Positions 43,956-53,377 of a stretch of 64,000 nt of DNA are shown here, piece after piece. The stretch lies in assembly GCF_001697185.1 (NCBI RefSeq), contig NZ_CP014224.1:372001-436000 (forward strand), written 5' to 3'. Numbering within the stretch: position 1 is the stretch's first letter; every line of letters starts with the position of its first letter. This DNA comes from Wenyingzhuangia fucanilytica (GTDB lineage: Bacteria > Bacteroidota > Bacteroidia > Flavobacteriales > Flavobacteriaceae). A program made the translations under genes and the position numbers. The notes beneath the pieces are model-generated. The model saw nothing but the letters and a program-made list of their open reading frames with translations. It ran no database searches and had not been told where the DNA came from.

Positions 43956-44666
43956 TTATTTTTGATTGTTTAAGTTCCAGTTATATTCTTTATAATCAAT
44001 AGTTGCACCATTATTTATGGTAATGTTGCTGTATTGGTTGATAAAAGTAATTAAATCGGTTTGTTGGGTAAAATCATCTTTAAACCAGTTAAAAATTTGA
44101 GATAATTCTACTTTGTTTAAGGATATATTGTTTCGGTTACTATCGTTGATAAAACTATTCATTTGTGTGGTCAATAGCGAGTCTATATTTTTTTCAGTAA
44201 AAGCAATGTTAGGGAGTTGTGGGCAAGATATAGAAGCACAATTTACTCCTACATGAATTCTAGGATCTTTATATTTTTTTCTAAGAATTTTATGTTCAAC
44301 ATCATTTAAAGTATAGGTTTTACTTCCAATTTTTACAAAAGGAATTTCCCAAGCGTTTTTATCATCTTTTTTAATTTCTAAAATAGATTTTAATGGGTAA
44401 TGCTTTAGGATTAGCTTAATCGTGTAAGCGTTGTAAGCATTTATCCAAAAAGCTTTTTGTTTACTATCACTCCAATGATCATCCGGTTGTGTGTTTGCTA
44501 AATAAGATAAATATTGATTTAGTTTGATGTTATCATTTTTAAAACCATCATAGTTTACCCATCCTTTTTGATCAACGTGTTTTTGTAATAATTGATTCCA
44601 CAGGGTTGATTGAGAAAAGCTAGTAAAACTGATAAATAAGATAAAAAGGAGTATTATTTGTTTCAT
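43956..44666 (-). CDS. DUF547 protein, exported
   Basis: The 236-residue protein has a signal peptide (KQIILLFILFISFTSFSQ). The DUF547 core follows with KAFWINAYNAYTIKLILKHYPLKSI, HKILRKKYKDPRIHVGVNCASISCPQLP and ELSQIFNWFKDDF. The CASxSCP segment gives a conserved Cys pair. Function is unknown. It ends five bases before the AhpD-like gene, so it is likely in the same transcript as the arsenosugar pair. Confidence 0.85.
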   Translation of the reverse strand: MKQIILLFILFISFTSFSQSTLWNQLLQKHVDQKGWVNYDGFKNDNIKLNQYLSYLANTQPDDHWSDSKQKAFWINAYNAYTIKLILKHYPLKSILEIKKDDKNAWEIPFVKIGSKTYTLNDVEHKILRKKYKDPRIHVGVNCASISCPQLPNIAFTEKNIDSLLTTQMNSFINDSNRNNISLNKVELSQIFNWFKDDFTQQTDLITFINQYSNITINNGATIDYKEYNWNLNNQK

Positions 44667-44721
44667 AAAAGTTAAATGAGAATAATTAGACAGTAGCTTA
44701 GTTGAGCGTTACCTTAAATCA

Positions 44722-45417
44722 TTACAGAACTAATTTTTTTATTTCTTGATTCTCGTCTAAATTAAATTTTCTTCTCATGTAGTAAACAATTAAATAAAGT
44801 ATTGGCGTATCTAATAAAGCGATGATTATTTTAAATAAAAATCCACTAATTACAAAAGGTATAAAAGAACTCCATGGGAAAACTTTAAAGAGGCAAAGTA
44901 AACCAACAACTAAGGAGGTGTCTATTAATTGAGAGGTAAAAGTCGAAAAATTATTACGTAACCATAAATGTTTTCCTTTGGTGTAGTTTTTCCAAAAATG
45001 ATAAATTTTGATATCAATAAATTGAGCAGTTAAATAGGCCAACATAGAAGCCAATACACCTAAGGGAGATAAACCAAAAACTTTATTAAAAGTATTGTCG
45101 TTAATAGCAGAACTTTCAATAGCGGGTACTTGACTAGCTATATAGATAATAAACATGGAAAATACGGAAGCAAAAATCCCGACAATCACCACTTGATTGG
45201 CTTTTTTCTTTCCGTAAATTTCAGAAATAGTATCTGTAATTAAAAAAGTAATGGGGTAAGGTAAAATTCCTACAGAAATTTCAAATCGATACCATCCAAA
45301 AGGTTCCCAATAAAAAAACTTTTGAAATATTAAATTAGAAACCACCAACGAAGTAATAAATAGGGTTGCGAGAATTAAATAAATAAAGGTTGCTAGTTTC
45401 TCTTTTTTTGTAATCAT
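44722..45417 (-). CDS. Queuosine precursor transporter (YhhQ/VUT family)
   Basis: The 231-residue membrane protein has about six segments. It shows the family signature LPYPITFLITDTISEIYGKKKANQVV, plus LTAQFIDIKIYHFWKNYTKGKHLWLRNNFSTFTSQLIDT. It imports queuine-pathway bases (preQ0/preQ1), which are then used for tRNA wobble modification. It is divergent from fabD. Confidence 0.9.
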   Translation of the reverse strand: MITKKEKLATFIYLILATLFITSLVVSNLIFQKFFYWEPFGWYRFEISVGILPYPITFLITDTISEIYGKKKANQVVIVGIFASVFSMFIIYIASQVPAIESSAINDNTFNKVFGLSPLGVLASMLAYLTAQFIDIKIYHFWKNYTKGKHLWLRNNFSTFTSQLIDTSLVVGLLCLFKVFPWSSFIPFVISGFLFKIIIALLDTPILYLIVYYMRRKFNLDENQEIKKLVL

Positions 45418-45490
45418 ACAGTATTTATGTTATCTTCCTTAAAAATACTACACTTTACACAAAACAAAGATTCTTTTAGGGCTTTTTTGT

Positions 45491-45498
45491 TATTTTTG
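45491..45498 (+). promoter_or_regulatory. -7 element of fabD
   Basis: TATTTTTG at 45491-45498, followed by the ATG 30 bases later, matches the Bacteroidetes -7 form. A T-rich -33 region is less clear. Confidence 0.5.
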
Positions 45499-45527
45499 CC
45501 CCACAAAATTTAGAAAAACTAATTTTT

Positions 45528-46409
45528 ATGAAAGCATATGTATTTCCTGGACAAGGAGCACAGTTTACAGGAATGGGGAAAGATTTATATGATAACTCTC
45601 CATTGGCTAAAGAATTATTTGAACAAGCAAATGAGATTTTAGGATTTGAAATTACTAAAATTATGTTTGAAGGTTCTGCAGATGATTTAAAGCAAACCAA
45701 CGTAACTCAACCAGCAGTATTTTTACATTCTGTAATTTTAGCAAAAGTTTTAGGAGATGATTTTAAAGCTGATATGGTAGCAGGACATTCTTTAGGAGAA
45801 TTATCTGCCTTGGTTGCTAACGGAACTTTATCTTTTGAAGATGGATTAAAATTAGTTGCTAAACGTGCTGATGCTATGCAAAAAGCTTGTGAATTACAAG
45901 CAGGGACCATGGCTGCTGTTTTAGGATTAGAAGATGCAGTGGTAGAAGAAATTTGTGCAGCAATTGATGGAGATGTGGTAGCAGCAAATTATAACTGCCC
46001 AGGACAATTAGTGATTTCTGGTGAATTAGAAGCAGTAAAAGCAGCTTGCGAATTGGCTACAGAAAAAGGAGCTCGTAGAGCATTATTATTGCCTGTAGGT
46101 GGAGCATTTCACTCACCATTAATGGCACCAGCAAAAGAAGAGTTGGCCGCGGCTATAGAAGCTACTCAGTTTAATGAGCCTTCTTGCCCAGTATATCAAA
46201 ATGTGGTAGCAAAAGCAGTTACTAACCCAGCGGAAATTAAAGAAAACTTAATTGCTCAATTAACAGGAGCTGTTAAGTGGACACAATGTGCACAAGCTAT
46301 GATTGCTGATGGAGCAACAGAAGTTATTGAAGTTGGACCAGGTAAAGTATTACAAGGTTTATTTGCAAAAATTGATAGATCTGTAGCTAGAAGTAGTGCA
46401 GAAATTTAA
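45528..46409 (+). CDS. fabD: Malonyl-CoA:ACP transacylase
   Basis: The 293-residue protein has the nucleophile elbow AGHSLGELSALVANG with the catalytic Ser, the N-terminal FPGQGAQFTGMGKDLYD, and the catalytic-His segment GGAFHSPLMAPA. It loads malonate on acyl carrier protein for fatty acid synthesis. It stands alone between its promoter and a clear terminator at 46429. Confidence 0.97.
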   Translation: MKAYVFPGQGAQFTGMGKDLYDNSPLAKELFEQANEILGFEITKIMFEGSADDLKQTNVTQPAVFLHSVILAKVLGDDFKADMVAGHSLGELSALVANGTLSFEDGLKLVAKRADAMQKACELQAGTMAAVLGLEDAVVEEICAAIDGDVVAANYNCPGQLVISGELEAVKAACELATEKGARRALLLPVGGAFHSPLMAPAKEELAAAIEATQFNEPSCPVYQNVVAKAVTNPAEIKENLIAQLTGAVKWTQCAQAMIADGATEVIEVGPGKVLQGLFAKIDRSVARSSAEI

Positions 46410-46428
46410 GAGATAAAACTTTAAGTTT

Positions 46429-46458
46429 AAAAGCCCTTGTGAAAGCAAGGGCTTTTTT
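46429..46458 (+). terminator. Terminator of fabD
   Basis: AAAAGCCCTTG and CAAGGGCTTTT flank a short loop and are followed by T's. The gap 46459-46743 contains AT-rich DNA, including two copies of TAGTTTTTTTAGGT and a loose ATACTCT...AGAGTAT inverted repeat, but no gene or clear promoter is seen. Confidence 0.9.
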
Positions 46459-46743
46459 GTTTTATTAATTTTAAGTGTTTTTTTTATGAAATTAGTTTTT
46501 TTAGGTAGTTAATAATGTATTATTGGTAGTTTTTTTAGGTTCTTAAGTGTTTTTTTATACTCTATTCATGTGTTAGTTAAATTAGAGTATGAGTGTTTTG
46601 TGGAGTGAGCCTTTACTGTATGGGAAAAGTCATTTTTATTTTTTAATGCATTAAATCAGCAAATTGATTTTAAGAAAAGAAATTACATTGTTAAGGCATT
46701 TTTTTAAATGTGTAAACTTAATTTCTAACTAAAAATCATATTT

Positions 46744-48555
46744 ATGATGAATAAACTAAAATTATTAAAGGACTATTTTCTCAAAACAAATTTTTATTCC
46801 ATTTGTTTTAAGTGTTTAACTGTTTTGCTAATCGTAATGTCAAGCCAGAGTTATGCTCAGGTTGTAGGTACAGGAGATTGGTCCTCGGTAAGGTTGTATG
46901 GACATGCTTATAATCAAGATGGTTTTAGTCAAGCTGAATATAGCTGGATAGCCAATCACAACTTTTTGTTTACTATTGAAAAACGTCACGCGAGAAATAT
47001 TTACGGAAATCCAACATCGGAATTTGCGTCCAATCTAGCAGCTCAACAGATTAATACAAATAACTCAGTCTGTAAACCTTTGTTTTATTGGAATTCGTCA
47101 AAAATATTTGATGATATTTATGCTACTGTTCAAGATGCCGTTACCAGTAATCCTTCATGGGTAAGACCTGATGATAGATGGGATTATACAAATTCAAATT
47201 TTAGAAACTGGTGGGTAAGTATTGCAGAGGATCAAGTAAATAATGCTTGGCATGAGGGAGTTTTTGTAGATGCTGTTCCTAATGTAGTAGGTATACAAGG
47301 AGCGACAGCACTGTCGGAGTTGGAGAATATGATGGATCAATTACCAGGGCTTGTTATCTATAATGGGTTTTATACACCGGTTAATGGAGGAAGTTTGTTA
47401 GCGGGTTTATCAACTCTAAATCATGCGGATGGTGTATTTGTGGAGAAATTTATGAATAGTACTTGCGATACAAAGGAGAAAGGAAAAGTTTTACTTGATG
47501 AATTGCTATTAGTTCCAGGAGAAAAATATATTATTGCAAATTCAGAGCATGAACCAGCATGGAATTCAACAGATCATAAGTTTAGTTTGGCTTGTTATCT
47601 TATTATAGCAAATAATAGAAGTTTTTATCGTTACGTAGATCAAGAAGGAATTGATTATAGTTCAAATGCACTTACTTATTGGCATGAAGACTTTGGTAAA
47701 AATATTGGGGCTCCACTAGGAAAAGCAACAGTAAATGGTTATGTCTATACGAGAACATTCGAAAATGCATCAGTAACGGTGGATTTAGAAAATAAAACTT
47801 CTTCTATCATATGGGGTTCTACTACCAACCTAGCCTTGTCTGGTACTGCTAGTCAATCGAGTACAGGGGCAGGAGGGGTTGCCTCTAGGGCTATTGATGG
47901 TAATACGGATGGATATTGGGCTAATGGATCTGTAAGTTTTGCTAATGCATCATCAAATAAAGCATGGTGGGAAGTAGATTTAGGAGCGGAGTATAGTATT
48001 GGGGATATTAATATATATGGTAGGATGGATAGTGTTCATCAAGCTTCTTTGTCAAATTTTACAGTATTAATTTACGATGCTAGCAATACTAGAATTTTTT
48101 ATCAGACATTTACATCTTATCCAAACCCTTCAGTAACTCTTAACTTAGGAGGGATGAATGTAAAAAGAGTAAGAATTAGGCAAAATGATACTACTAAACC
48201 CTTAGCTTTAGCAGAGGTTCAAGTTTTTAAAAATATTGTAAATTCTTCTATGAAAAAAGATCCGAAGAGTGTATTGGATACTAGTCAAGGGGTGTTTATA
48301 AATGAAATCTCAAATGTAGGAGATTTAGAATGTAATATTTATCCAAATCCAGTAGAAAATGAACTGTTGATAGGTACTAGAGATCATTTAGAAACAACTT
48401 ATGAGGTTATTAATTTTAAAGGTCAAACAGTACTTTCAGGTCATTTAATAGGGAAAACTACACCTGTTGATTTTAGTAGTTTGTTTTCAGGAAATTATAT
48501 TGTTAAAGTTTCAAATATCTCAGGAGTATATACTCAAAAGATTATAAAAAAATAA
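46744..48555 (+). CDS. Secreted glycosidase-like TIM-barrel protein with F5/8C (CBM32-type) domain and T9SS tail
   Basis: The 603-residue protein has a signal peptide ending near SSQSYAQ (about residue 38). About residues 45-355 resemble a putative glycosidase barrel family (GHL-type): SWIANHNFLFTIEKRHARN, SIAEDQVNNAWHEGVFVDAVPN and EKYIIANSEHEPAWN. No catalytic pair is proven. Residues 362-500 form a discoidin/F5-8C domain (NLALSGTASQSSTGAGGVASRAIDGNTDGYWANG, KRVRIRQND). The C-terminus has YPNPVENELLIG and a T9SS tail. It is a standalone gene between two terminators, probably a polysaccharide-active surface enzyme outside the main operon. Confidence 0.75.
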   Translation: MMNKLKLLKDYFLKTNFYSICFKCLTVLLIVMSSQSYAQVVGTGDWSSVRLYGHAYNQDGFSQAEYSWIANHNFLFTIEKRHARNIYGNPTSEFASNLAAQQINTNNSVCKPLFYWNSSKIFDDIYATVQDAVTSNPSWVRPDDRWDYTNSNFRNWWVSIAEDQVNNAWHEGVFVDAVPNVVGIQGATALSELENMMDQLPGLVIYNGFYTPVNGGSLLAGLSTLNHADGVFVEKFMNSTCDTKEKGKVLLDELLLVPGEKYIIANSEHEPAWNSTDHKFSLACYLIIANNRSFYRYVDQEGIDYSSNALTYWHEDFGKNIGAPLGKATVNGYVYTRTFENASVTVDLENKTSSIIWGSTTNLALSGTASQSSTGAGGVASRAIDGNTDGYWANGSVSFANASSNKAWWEVDLGAEYSIGDINIYGRMDSVHQASLSNFTVLIYDASNTRIFYQTFTSYPNPSVTLNLGGMNVKRVRIRQNDTTKPLALAEVQVFKNIVNSSMKKDPKSVLDTSQGVFINEISNVGDLECNIYPNPVENELLIGTRDHLETTYEVINFKGQTVLSGHLIGKTTPVDFSSLFSGNYIVKVSNISGVYTQKIIKK

Positions 48556-48572
48556 ACAATATCTATATAAAC

Positions 48573-48608
48573 AAAAACCATCTGAAAATGATCAGATGGT
48601 TTTTTATA
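48573..48608 (+). terminator. Terminator of the GHL-type gene
   Basis: AAAACCATCTGA and TCAGATGGTTTT pair around a short loop and are followed by T's. Confidence 0.88.
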
Positions 48609-48662
48609 TTACTTTAATGATAGAGTTTTTTAGTGACTATAAAATTTAAAATAGGTAATTAT

Positions 48663-50552
48663 TTAATCAAACTTCTCCCATTCAAATTCATCTTCTTCAT
48701 ATTTAAGTTCTGCATCTTTTTCCCAAATTTCCATTTCACAAGGTTTGCAGTTAAATTTTAGTTTGTATTCTGTTTCACCATGAGAAAGAGTTAATGGTTC
48801 TTTTAGTTTTTCTCCCATAGTAGCACGTTGGAATCTTGCGCATTTACCCAATTCGTATTTTACACAATACTTGGTAGTCATAACTCTTGCTTTTCCAGGT
48901 TCCCACTGTAATTCAAAAGCTTTTTCAATTTCCTCTACACCATGTCTTTTGTAAAATTGTCTTGCTAATTTATTAGATACGTTGTATGTAAAGTCTAATG
49001 TTTTTTCAGGATAAGGATGATCTGTTTTTACAATAGCTTGCTCATCTCTATGGTATTCCTCAATTCGAATATCTATTAGTTTGTCTAAAACTGTTCTTCT
49101 AATCTCATTAATTTTAGAGATAGGCACAAACCAATTGTCTTTTACATCAATAGTAATATCATCAACAATAAAAGGAGTGTTTCCTGTTTTAACTAAGTTT
49201 TTTTCTAGGTTACCTTTTAAGAAACCTTCTTTTTTAGCTAATTCTTTGGTGATTTTAAATCCTTCGGAGCTAACATGACCATCTTCATCGGTAGCGGTTA
49301 ATAAAAATCCATATTGAGTTTCTTCAAACTTTAGTTCCACTCCAATTTTTCTGATAGCACTGTTGTCTTTTTCAACTTGCTTGTTAAAGTTAGCATCAGA
49401 GTTTCTAGAAATTAAGGTTCCTACAGGAATGTTTTTATAGTTGTTTGGAGTAATCCACCCGTTTTCTACAGTGTTGATTTGTACTCCATCAGCTTCGTTT
49501 TCCTCATTAATAAAGTAAAGTCCATCACCGTTGTTTAGCTTTTCAGCATTTTCAATCAGATATTTTCCGTTTTTAACTTCAACTACTTTACCTATAATTT
49601 GCCCTTTAGATTTAGGACTTTCCCATGATCCTATTTTTGCAATACGTTTGTTTACAAAATAGTCTGTATATCCACGGTTAAAACTTCTGTCCATTTCGGC
49701 ATCAAAAGTGTAGAAAGTTCTACCCGAAGAAGCTTTTTGAAATCTTTCTTTTCCATCACCATTTAAGAAATCATCTAATCTCTTTCTTAGGTAAGACACA
49801 TTGTTTTTAACATAAACAACATCTTTTAAACGACCTTCAATTTTAAAAGACATTACCCCAGCTTCAATCATTTGAGGTAATTGATCACTTAAATCTAAAT
49901 CTTTGATAGATAGTAAATGACTGCTTTCTATTAAAGTTTCGTTGTTTCCATCAGTAAGTTTGTAGGGTAATCTACAGTTTTGTGCGCATGAACCACGGTT
50001 GGCACTACGTTCTCCACCAGCAACACTCATATAACAGTTTCCACTAAAAGAAACACATAAAGCACCGGATACAAAGAATTCTAACTCAACATCACAAGCT
50101 TCGTTAATCTCTTTTATCTGATCTAGATTTAATTCTCTAGCCAAAACCACACGCTTCATTCCAGCTTTTCGTAAAAACTCTACTTGTTTAGGTTCTCTGT
50201 TGTTGGCTTGTGTGCTTGCGTGAATTACGATAGGAGGCAAGTTCATTTCAAAAATGGCCATGTCTTGCACAATTAAAGCATCAACACCTATGTGGTATAA
50301 TTCGTGAATTAATTTTTCACAAGTTTCAAGTTCATCATCATATAAAATGGTGTTGATAACTACAAAAACTTGTGCTTTAAACAAGTGAGCATATCTAACC
50401 ATTTCGGCAATATCTGCCACCGAATTGTTTGCATTTGTTCTTGCTCCAAACTGAGGAGCTCCAATATAAACTGCATCTGCTCCTGCATTAATGGCTGCCA
50501 TTCCTTGAATAAGATTTTTGGCAGGTGCTAAAATTTCAACCTTTTTTTTCAT
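48663..50552 (-). CDS. U32-family peptidase/RNA-hydroxylation-type protein
   Basis: The 629-residue protein starts MKKKVEILAPAKNLIQGMAAINAGADAVYIG. The U32 signature ELEFFVSGALCVSFSGNCYMS follows, then NRGSCAQNCRLPY. The C-terminal part carries further Cys (TTKYCVKYELGKCARF, NCKPCE), suggesting an iron-sulfur cluster. U32 members are labelled collagenase-like peptidases, but several (TrhP, RlhA, UbiU/V) act in tRNA/rRNA or quinone hydroxylation. Which group this long form belongs to cannot be resolved by reading. Its promoter is likely TAACTTTG (minus) at 50665-50672. Confidence 0.88.
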   Translation of the reverse strand: MKKKVEILAPAKNLIQGMAAINAGADAVYIGAPQFGARTNANNSVADIAEMVRYAHLFKAQVFVVINTILYDDELETCEKLIHELYHIGVDALIVQDMAIFEMNLPPIVIHASTQANNREPKQVEFLRKAGMKRVVLARELNLDQIKEINEACDVELEFFVSGALCVSFSGNCYMSVAGGERSANRGSCAQNCRLPYKLTDGNNETLIESSHLLSIKDLDLSDQLPQMIEAGVMSFKIEGRLKDVVYVKNNVSYLRKRLDDFLNGDGKERFQKASSGRTFYTFDAEMDRSFNRGYTDYFVNKRIAKIGSWESPKSKGQIIGKVVEVKNGKYLIENAEKLNNGDGLYFINEENEADGVQINTVENGWITPNNYKNIPVGTLISRNSDANFNKQVEKDNSAIRKIGVELKFEETQYGFLLTATDEDGHVSSEGFKITKELAKKEGFLKGNLEKNLVKTGNTPFIVDDITIDVKDNWFVPISKINEIRRTVLDKLIDIRIEEYHRDEQAIVKTDHPYPEKTLDFTYNVSNKLARQFYKRHGVEEIEKAFELQWEPGKARVMTTKYCVKYELGKCARFQRATMGEKLKEPLTLSHGETEYKLKFNCKPCEMEIWEKDAELKYEEDEFEWEKFD

Positions 50553-50819
50553 AAGTAGTATAAATTCTTTAGCTATTCCTTAGTACCTCTGTACTTGTGC
50601 GATAAAATGCTTTTTATCAAAGGATTAGACATAGAATGTTATTTGTTTTAAAAATTGGGGACTGCAAAGTTACTATTTTTAGTTGGTAAAATAATTAATA
50701 ATCAAAGGTTTAAGATGATTTTCTCTTTGCTTTGTAGATTGATGAAAACAGAGAATGAAATAAAATTAAAATGATAACTTTACCAGCTGTTATTAAAAAC
50801 AAAAAGAAACATAGAGCGC

Positions 50820-51659
50820 ATGTCAACAATCAACTGGAAAACAGCTAAGGAATACGAAGATATTACTTATAAAAAATGCAATGGGGTAGCAAGAATTGCT
50901 TTTAATAGACCTGATGTTAGGAATGCTTTTAGACCTAAAACAACTTCGGAATTATATGATGCTTTTTACGATGCACAAGAAGATACTTCTATTGGAGTCA
51001 TTTTATTGTCTGCAGAAGGGCCTAGTAGTAAAGATGGAGTGTATTCTTTCTGTTCAGGAGGAGATCAAAAAGCAAGAGGTCATCAAGGATATGTGGGTGA
51101 AGATGGAATGCATCGTTTAAACATTTTAGAAGTACAACGATTAATTCGTTTTATGCCTAAAGTAGTGATTGCTGTTGTACCAGGTTGGGCTGTTGGTGGC
51201 GGGCATAGTTTACATGTAGTATGTGATATGACTTTGGCGAGTAAAGAACACGCTATTTTTAAACAAACAGATGCTGATGTAACTAGTTTTGATGGTGGTT
51301 ATGGTTCTGCTTATTTGGCTAAAATGGTAGGGCAGAAAAAAGCCAGAGAAATTTTCTTTTTAGGTAGAAATTATTCTGCTCAAGAAGCTTTTGAAATGGG
51401 AATGGTAAATGCTGTTATTCCTCATGATGAGTTAGAAGATACTGCTTACGAATGGGCTCAAGAGGTTTTAGGAAAATCTCCTTTATCAATAAAAATGTTA
51501 AAGTTTGCAATGAACTTAACGGATGATGGAATGGTAGGGCAACAAGTTTTTGCAGGAGAAGCAACACGTTTGGCTTATATGACAGATGAAGCTAAAGAAG
51601 GAAGAAACGCCTTTTTAGAAAAGCGTAAACCAAATTTTGATAAAAAATATATAGTATAA
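50820..51659 (+). CDS. menB: 1,4-dihydroxy-2-naphthoyl-CoA synthase
   Basis: The 279-residue crotonase-fold protein has the MenB pattern ARIAFNRPDVRNAFRPKTTSELYDAF, CSGGDQKARGHQGYVGEDG, and VPGWAVGGGHSLHVVCDMTLAS. Ring closure of o-succinylbenzoyl-CoA makes the menaquinone naphthoquinone core. It stands apart from other men genes in the window. The next gene, purU, begins about 105 bases downstream after a repeat-like spacer. Confidence 0.95.
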   Translation: MSTINWKTAKEYEDITYKKCNGVARIAFNRPDVRNAFRPKTTSELYDAFYDAQEDTSIGVILLSAEGPSSKDGVYSFCSGGDQKARGHQGYVGEDGMHRLNILEVQRLIRFMPKVVIAVVPGWAVGGGHSLHVVCDMTLASKEHAIFKQTDADVTSFDGGYGSAYLAKMVGQKKAREIFFLGRNYSAQEAFEMGMVNAVIPHDELEDTAYEWAQEVLGKSPLSIKMLKFAMNLTDDGMVGQQVFAGEATRLAYMTDEAKEGRNAFLEKRKPNFDKKYIV

Positions 51660-51764
51660 ATAAGTTTAAAGTTGAAAAGTTATCAAGATCAAAGGTTTTA
51701 TAATTTAAGGTAGAACTAAGAACTTTATAGACTTTCCAACATGATGACTTTACAAACTTAAAGA

Positions 51765-52637
51765 ATGAAACCACAAATCATAACTTTTTTAATAAAGTGT
51801 CCCGATCAAAAAGGGATTGTATCTAAATTAACCCATTTTTTTTATCAGGAAGGGTTTAATTTGGTAAGTGCACAACAATATACCAATTCAATTGACGGAA
51901 TGTTTTTTATGCGTTTACGAATTGAGTCAGATGATACTGTTCTTATTTCAAAAGAACAATTAGAAGAGCGTTTTGCTCGTTTGGCACCGGCATATGATAT
52001 TGTTTGGAGCGTAGATTACGGAAATAAAAAACAAAAGGTGGCCATAATGGTTTCTCATACCACCCATAATTTATACGATTTATTACAGCGTAATAAAGAG
52101 CAAAAATTGCACTGCGATGTAAAAATGGTGGTAAGTAATCACACCAAGTTAAAGCCAATTGCAGATATGTTTGGTATTCCTTTTTATCATTTACCGGTAA
52201 CTAAGGAAACTAAAAAGGAGCAGGAACAACAATTGATAGATTTATTTGATTCTAATGATATTGATTTAATTGTAATGGCTCGTTATATGCAAATTTTATC
52301 TAATGATTTCATCAATCATTACCCAAATAAAATCATCAACATTCACCATTCTTTTTTACCTGCTTTTCAAGGAGCAAATCCTTATATGAGAGCTTATGAA
52401 AGAGGAGTAAAGTTAATAGGTGCTACTGCACATTACGCTACACAAGATTTAGATGAAGGGCCAATTATTGAGCAAGATGTAGAGCGTGTAACTCATGAGA
52501 GTACCCCAGCTACGTTAAAAGCTATAGGAGCTGATATAGAAACGATGGTGTTGGCTAGAGCGGTTAAATGTCATTTAAACAATCAAATAATTGTAGATAA
52601 CAATAAAGCGATTGTATTTCCAGAAACGGGAGAATAA
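51765..52637 (+). CDS. purU: Formyltetrahydrofolate deformylase
   Basis: The 290-residue protein has an N-terminal ACT domain (FLIKCPDQKGIVSKLTHFFYQEGFNL) and a C-terminal formyltransferase fold. The catalytic NIHHSFLPAFQGANPY and a later DEGPIIEQDV carry the His and Asp expected for hydrolysis of 10-formyl-THF to formate and THF. It balances one-carbon and glycine pools. Confidence 0.95.
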   Translation: MKPQIITFLIKCPDQKGIVSKLTHFFYQEGFNLVSAQQYTNSIDGMFFMRLRIESDDTVLISKEQLEERFARLAPAYDIVWSVDYGNKKQKVAIMVSHTTHNLYDLLQRNKEQKLHCDVKMVVSNHTKLKPIADMFGIPFYHLPVTKETKKEQEQQLIDLFDSNDIDLIVMARYMQILSNDFINHYPNKIINIHHSFLPAFQGANPYMRAYERGVKLIGATAHYATQDLDEGPIIEQDVERVTHESTPATLKAIGADIETMVLARAVKCHLNNQIIVDNNKAIVFPETGE

Positions 52638-52644
52638 AATTTAA

Positions 52645-52729
52645 ATAGTACAAAGTAAAAAGTACGAAGTACATAGTTAGCGTAGCTATAGTACTAAATA
52701 CTCGGTACTCAGTACTTAATACTTAATAG
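52645..52729. repeat. GTACT/ATACT short-word spacer before the FAH gene
   Basis: The gap between purU and the FAH gene is built of GTACT, AGTAC, ATACT and CTCGGTACTC words. The same words occur at 43570-43618 and 56421-56460. No promoter could be recognised. Confidence 0.6.
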
Positions 52730-52730
52730 C

Positions 52731-53342
52731 ATGAAAATCATTTGCATTGGTCAAAATTACGAAGACCATATAAAAGAATTAGGATCCAAAAGACCAGAAG
52801 AACCATTGATTTTTTTAAAACCAGATTCTTCAGTTTTACCTAAAAAAAATCCATTTATCATTCCGCCTTTTTCTAATGAAGTACATTACGAAGTTGAGGT
52901 TTTGGTAAAAATCAATAAAGTAGGAAAATTTATAGGTAAAAGATTTGCTCATAAATATTATGATGAAATTGGTTTGGGTATTGACTTTACTGCAAGAGAT
53001 TTACAAGCCAAATTAAAAAAAGCAGGTCATCCTTGGGAAAAAGCAAAAGGATTTGATGGTAGCGCTGTGATTAGTCCTTTTTTTTCAAAAGAAAACTTTT
53101 CTGACTTAAATGATATCAATTTTTCTTTAGCTAAAAATGATGAAAAGGTACAAATAGGAAATACCAAAGACATGATTTTTAAGATAGATGAATTGATAGC
53201 ATATGTTTCTCAATTCTTTACTCTAAAAAAAGGAGATATTATTTTTACAGGAACGCCTGTAGGAGTAGGAGCAGTTGCTAAAGATGATGTACTTACGGGG
53301 TTTTTAGAAGACGAAAAAGTAATAGATATTAAAGTAAAATAA
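52731..53342 (+). CDS. Fumarylacetoacetate hydrolase family protein
   Basis: The 203-residue protein has the FAH-domain order: KIICIGQNYEDHIKEL, PLIFLKPDSSVL, the metal-binding HYEVEVLVKI, and GLGIDFTARDLQ, then GDIIFTGTPVGVGAV. It probably cleaves or decarboxylates an acylpyruvate or oxaloacetate-type substrate with divalent metal. The substrate is not predictable. A short spacer full of GTACT-like words precedes it. Confidence 0.88.
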   Translation: MKIICIGQNYEDHIKELGSKRPEEPLIFLKPDSSVLPKKNPFIIPPFSNEVHYEVEVLVKINKVGKFIGKRFAHKYYDEIGLGIDFTARDLQAKLKKAGHPWEKAKGFDGSAVISPFFSKENFSDLNDINFSLAKNDEKVQIGNTKDMIFKIDELIAYVSQFFTLKKGDIIFTGTPVGVGAVAKDDVLTGFLEDEKVIDIKVK

Positions 53343-53347
53343 TTTCA

Positions 53348-53372
53348 ACAGAGGCTTTTGCCTCTGTTTTTG
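53348..53372 (+). terminator. Terminator after the FAH gene
   Basis: ACAGAGGC and GCCTCTGT around a short loop are followed by TTTTT. The cinA start follows six bases later, so readthrough would be limited. Confidence 0.82.
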
Positions 53373-53377
53373 TATAT

